A DNA stretch of 64,000 bases from Agrostemma githago (taxonomy: Eukaryota; Streptophyta; Magnoliopsida; Caryophyllales; Caryophyllaceae), in the NCBI GenBank assembly GCA_958450325.1, contig OY288247.1, positions 56,423,701 through 56,487,700 of the forward strand. The letters are read 5' to 3'. The position numbers and the translations under genes were made by a program. This document shows positions 60,308-64,000 of the stretch, in pieces. Each line of letters starts with the position of its first letter. Within the stretch, counting starts at the first letter, position 1. The notes beneath the pieces are model-generated. The model made no database searches, was not told where the DNA came from, and worked only from the letters and a program-made list of their open reading frames with translations.

Positions 60308-61913
60308 TGATGGTGGGATTTGCCGTGGGTCCTACCGATCAAGTAATACCAACTATACCTAACGGTAGCTAGGGTAGGTCGGGTCGTGTCCACGGAGACG
60401 GTTGTAGGTGTCTAGACTAGGTCTACCTAGAAACAAGGCTAAGTCACAAACAAACACAAAGAGAACGATAATTGACAATCTATGATGGGAGAAGAGGTGA
60501 GGACTAGACTAGTAACGAACTAACTATAACAAGGCTAAGAGAAATGACTAGAGACAAACTAAACAATGAATAAGGGAAACGATTACTAACTAGGAGGATG
60601 AATCAAATGTGGAAGGGAGTAGGGTTAGGTCGGGTTCTTAAGTGTAGTAGGGTAATTGGGTGATCAAGGGTGTAGGTGTCTCCTAGTTGCTAGAGTCGGT
60701 TTGCGCTCTCGCGTCTAAACCTAGGTCAAGGTCGGTTCGCGCTCTCGCGTCAAAACCCAAGTCTGCACTCTCGTGTCTAAGACTATACCCGACACAATCA
60801 CTCACTAGTCAAACAATGAGAAGATGAAGACAAATATGGGAAGCATTGGCCACTACTACCCACACAAACAATTCAACAAACACATAGAGTGCCCAATATG
60901 TGACTAGCAACAAAAGATTCACCTTTACCCCTAATCACCCATAATCCACACCTAATCCCCCTACTAACCCCACAAGGAATCTACTCACTCATTATCAAGA
61001 TAAAACTAACATGAACAAGAGAAAACAACATAATAATCAAAACATCCATGATGAACAAACAATAACAATAAGCAATATGTAAAGATTCAAACTTGATAAC
61101 CAAACAAAGAACCTAAGTAAAAGGGAGAAGAGGATTATACCAAACTATCAATGGATGAAAAAGATGTGAACTTGAACTAATAAGAAACCCAAATAAAACT
61201 CCAAGGTTGTCAAGCTTGGAATAATCTTCAAGAATCTCCTTAATACAAGACTAATTACAAAGATTAACTAAAGATTAAAGGAAGATTAAACTAATGAGAG
61301 GAACACTAATCTAGGGTTTTTAATGTTAAAGAGAGGCCTAAGAGAGTCTAGGGTAATTTGTGTTGCTTAAACAATACAAGAGGGAAGTATTTATAAGGTT
61401 ACAAGAATGAAGGAGGAAGAAAAAGAAGTCACGCGCAGCAGGCCCTCCATCCCGACCGGGACGGATCGGTCCCGACCAGGACGGGCTGGTCCCGACCGGG
61501 ACGGGCTCAAAACAAGACCCTTCGCATTTGTGCACCTTATTCCGGACGGGATGAGGTCCTTCCCGACGGGGATGGGTCTTGTAGGCCTCCAATATGATCT
61601 TTAAGGTCTCTCCTTGCTTCTCATGGGTTTCTCATCGATTCTCGGGGCTCGGGATCGAGTCCAAGGGGCTCGGGATTGGGTCCCAAGGTCTCGGGATCAA
61701 ATCGAAGGCACCGAGTGATCGTTCCTTCTCTTCGTTGGCTCCAAAAGCGCATGAAACGAGCCGGAATCGTTCCAATTCTCCATGTATGATCTTGGGGACC
61801 TAAAACGAACTAGAAGAAACATGAGTAGCCCAAAAACCGCTCCCAAGGAGCGATTCCACAAGGAAAATGGGACCAATACACAACAAATTAGGCACTACAA
61901 ACTACACTTATCA
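60308..61913 (-). mobile_element. Solo Athila-like LTR nested in LINE ORF1
   Basis: CATAG at 60303-60307 and 61914-61918 is the target duplication. The LTR starts (minus strand) TGATAAGTGTAGTTTG and ends AATCCCACCATCA. It is related to, but diverged from, the LTR pair at 17525 and 42532. It carries a TATA box (61388-61395) and a palindromic array (61445-61580). Confidence 0.93.
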
Positions 61914-61918
61914 CATAG

Positions 61919-62297
61919 GTACTACGGATATTGATTTCTTAGGACCACTTTTGAGTCCTGTCACTTTTGTCCATATGCCTTGACCCTCCTCTTCTTGCCC
62001 TAAATCATTGATCATCTCAACAGACTCCTCCTGCACAACATTCATACCAATGTCATCCTGATCGTTGTCCATTTCCTCTTCAACATCCCTTATGAAACCT
62101 ACGTCATCGGACCCTAGATCATACGCTGGAATTCCTCCCATAATATCTTGCATGGTTCTTTGTTTCACCATCACATCCAAGTCCGGTCCCTTCCTGTCAA
62201 TTGCATTCGACTCATTCAAACCCTTCAAGTTGGTCTTTGTCTTCCTTCTAGTAATGAGCGCGTGCCTAGTTGATTCCGGTGATGAAGCCCTGACCAT
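61919..62297 (-). pseudogene. LINE ORF1, 5' part
   Basis: The frame starts at ATG 62297 (MVRASSPESTRHALITRRK), which is basic, and turns acidic in the middle (RDVEEEMDNDQDDIGMN). It runs without a stop to the nested LTR, which cut it at about codon 126. This N-terminal part of plant LINE ORF1 is usually poorly conserved. Confidence 0.8.
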
Positions 62298-62481
62298 GGT
62301 GCCTCGAGATCACCCCGAAATCACCCAAGCAGGAGACTTACTAGGGTTTTCGTCGAAAACTTTTCTTCTTTGTTCTTTGTCATAGGATTTGATACCGCTC
62401 ATGCTAGGGGTAGTTATGTGGCTTTCTATGCCAGATGATGGCAGGGATTTGTCGTCAATCCTAACACCAAATAAAACCAAC

Positions 62482-64000
62482 TGATAAGTGTAGTTTGTAG
62501 TGCCTAATTTGCTGTGTTTTGGTCCCATTTTCCTTGCGGAATCGCTCCTTGGGAGCGGTTCATGGGCTACTTATGCTTCCTCTAGCTCGTTTCAGGTTCC
62601 CGAGACCATTCGTGAAGAGTTGGAGCGATTCCGACTCAATACATACACTTTTCGGAGCCAACGAAGCGGAGGAACGATCACTCGATGCCTTGGATTCGAT
62701 CCCGAGACCTTGGGACCCAATCCCGAGCCCCTTAGACTCGATCCCGAGACCCGAGAGTCGATGAGAAGTCTATGTGAAGCAAGGAGGAACCTTAAAGATC
62801 ATATTGGAGGCCTACAAGACTTATCCCCGACGGGAAGGAACTCATCTCGTCCGGGATGAGGTGCGCATTTAGCATAGGTTCTGTTTTGGACCCGTCCCGG
62901 TCGGGACCAACCCGTCCCGGTCGAGATCAGACCGTCCCGGTCGGGATCAATCCCGTCCCGGTCGGGACCATGGAGCTGTTGCCGCGTGACTTCTTTTCTT
63001 CCTCCTTCATTCTTGTAACCCTATAAATACTCCTCCTTTGTAATGTTTAAGTACCATACCTTACACTACTTTACCCTAGATTGTTTTAGGCCTCTCTTAA
63101 GAATTCAAAACCCTAATTAGTCTCTCTTAATCTCTAGTTAATATTTAGTTAATCGTAGTTTAATCTAGTTTAGATAATCTTGTATTAAGTGGGTTCTTGA
63201 AGATTTCTTCAAGCTTGACATCCTTGGAGTGGATTTGGGTTCTTATTTATACAAGATTGCATCTTTTTCTTCCTCTTGTTGTTGGTATAATCTTCTCTAC
63301 TCTTGTTCTTGTTTATTTAATGAAGTTTGAATCTTTACTTAGTATTCTTGTTATTGTTCATATTGTTCATAATGGATGTTTGGTTTATGAAGTTGTTTTC
63401 TCTTACTATTGTTATGGTTAGTTTGATAATGAGTGAGTAGTCTCCTTGTGGGTTAGTAGGGGTATTAAGGGTAGATTATGGGTGATTAGGGTTTGATTAG
63501 GGGTAAAGGGTGAATCTTTGTCGTTAGTCACATATTGGGCACTCTATGTGTTTGTTGATATGCTTGTGTGAGTAGTAGTGGCCATGCTTCCCATACTTGT
63601 GCTCATCTTCTCATTGTTTGTCTATTATGTGGTTGTGTTGAGGTGAGTCTTAGACGCGAGAGCGCGAACTTACCTCGGTGTTGGTCTACGTAGCGAGAGC
63701 CCGGACCGACTCTAGCAATTAGGAGACACCTACACCCTTGACCACCCCAATTACCCATCTACACTTATGAACCCGACCTAACCCACTTCTTCATTTTTGA
63801 TTCAACTTCTTAGTTAGTCATTATTTCTCTAGTTCATTGTTTAGTTTGTATTTAGTTATTTCATTTAGCATTATTTTAGCCTAGTTCATTGTTAGCCTTG
63901 TCTTACCTCTTCTCCCATCATAGTTTGTCAATTAGCATTTCTTTGTGTTTGTTTGTGACTTAGTCTCGTTTTTAGGCCGACCTAGTCTAGACCTTACAAT
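62482..64000 (+). mobile_element. Athila-like LTR, partial, plus orientation
   Basis: It starts TGATAAGTGTAGTTTGTAGTG after TAAAACCAAC and runs off the window. It is colinear with the reverse complement of 60308-61913 and with the other LTRs of this family. TATAAATA is at 63022-63029. Palindromic TCCCGGTCGGGA copies lie at about 62820-62970, upstream of the TATA box. Whether a full element follows cannot be seen. Confidence 0.9.
63022..63029 (+). promoter_or_regulatory. TATA box of the partial Athila-like LTR
   Basis: TATAAATA in the context ACCCTATAAATACTCCTCC. It lies about 50 bp downstream of the last palindromic 12-mer, the same layout as in the other three LTRs of the family. Confidence 0.75.

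Larger units (their letters stand above)
55950..62375 (-). mobile_element. L1-type LINE with 15-bp target duplication
   Basis: TTTGTCATAGGATTT occurs at 55935-55949 and 62376-62390. Next to the left copy is a T-run, the poly(A) tail of a minus-strand LINE. The element has ORF1 (DUF4283-like domain plus CCHC knuckle) and ORF2 (endonuclease, RT, zf-RVT). Without the nested LTR it is about 4.8 kb. ORF1 begins about 80 bp from the 5' end, so the copy may be near full length. Both ORFs are broken. Confidence 0.93.
51355..62481 (+). mobile_element. Tat/Ogre-like LTR sequence, interrupted by a LINE
   Basis: The copy starts TGTGGACATGACATAGG after the (TG)n tract. It carries GAGTCGCCACCGAAC near 51463 and the block GGCTGCCTACGTATTCACGT near 54851, both of which I associate with long Tat/Ogre LTRs. 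It runs to 55949, is split by the LINE, and resumes at 62391 up to 62481, where an Athila-like LTR begins. Over 4.6 kb of non-coding sequence fits the very long LTRs of this lineage. Only one end of the element is seen, so a solo or truncated LTR is equally possible. Confidence 0.5.

Overview
The window is repeat-rich plant nuclear DNA, almost certainly from a flowering plant and probably a eudicot. The evidence is plant-type LTR retrotransposons (Athila-like, Tekay-like chromovirus, Tat/Ogre-like), Stowaway MITEs with CTCCCTCCGT ends, a CACTA element, an L1-type LINE, and an endogenous pararetrovirus (EPRV) of the florendovirus type. I see no intact host gene, no tRNA or rRNA gene, and no prokaryotic feature. 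The species cannot be fixed from the sequence alone.

The backbone is one broken EPRV (family Caulimoviridae) at 1884-48885. Its three pieces (1884-4754, 17215-17524, 44109-48885) total about 7.9 kb. In order they hold a tRNA-Met primer site, movement protein, coat-protein region with zinc knuckle, aspartic protease, reverse transcriptase/RNase H, a second ORF, and a TATA box with polyadenylation signal. Both ends abut (TA)n microsatellites, and the first 50-60 bp are repeated at the far end.

Insertion A (4755-17209, target duplication ATTAC) splits the coat-protein region. It is a coding-free LTR element of LARD type, and a solo LTR of the same broad family sits inside it (7890-11684, duplication CAACT). 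Its left LTR also carries a Stowaway MITE. Insertion B (17525-44103, duplication ATAAG) lies just past the zinc knuckle. It is a minus-strand Athila-like element with gag and protease but no visible pol, and it holds a 5.4-kb CACTA element (20742-26099) and a Tekay-like chromovirus (28474-39309). The chromovirus has a truncated 5' LTR and is bracketed by a 1.54-kb duplication of the host element, which suggests unequal exchange. A second Stowaway hairpin interrupts the viral second ORF.

The EPRV is flanked by two (TA)n-bounded elements with inverted ends and internal arrays of short repeats (about 657-1882 and 48886-51310). Outside these lie oppositely oriented copies of a Tat/Ogre-like LTR end (1-213 and from 51355). 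The right copy contains a 64-bp tandem array and a minus-strand LINE (55950-62375) with a 15-bp target duplication. The LINE itself contains a solo Athila-like LTR (duplication CATAG). The window ends in another Athila-like LTR in the opposite orientation (from 62482).

Relative order follows from the nesting. The EPRV came first; the LARD, the Athila-like element and a MITE entered it; the CACTA, chromovirus and solo LTR then entered those. Every coding region seen is interrupted by stops or frameshifts except short ORFs whose coding status is unproven.
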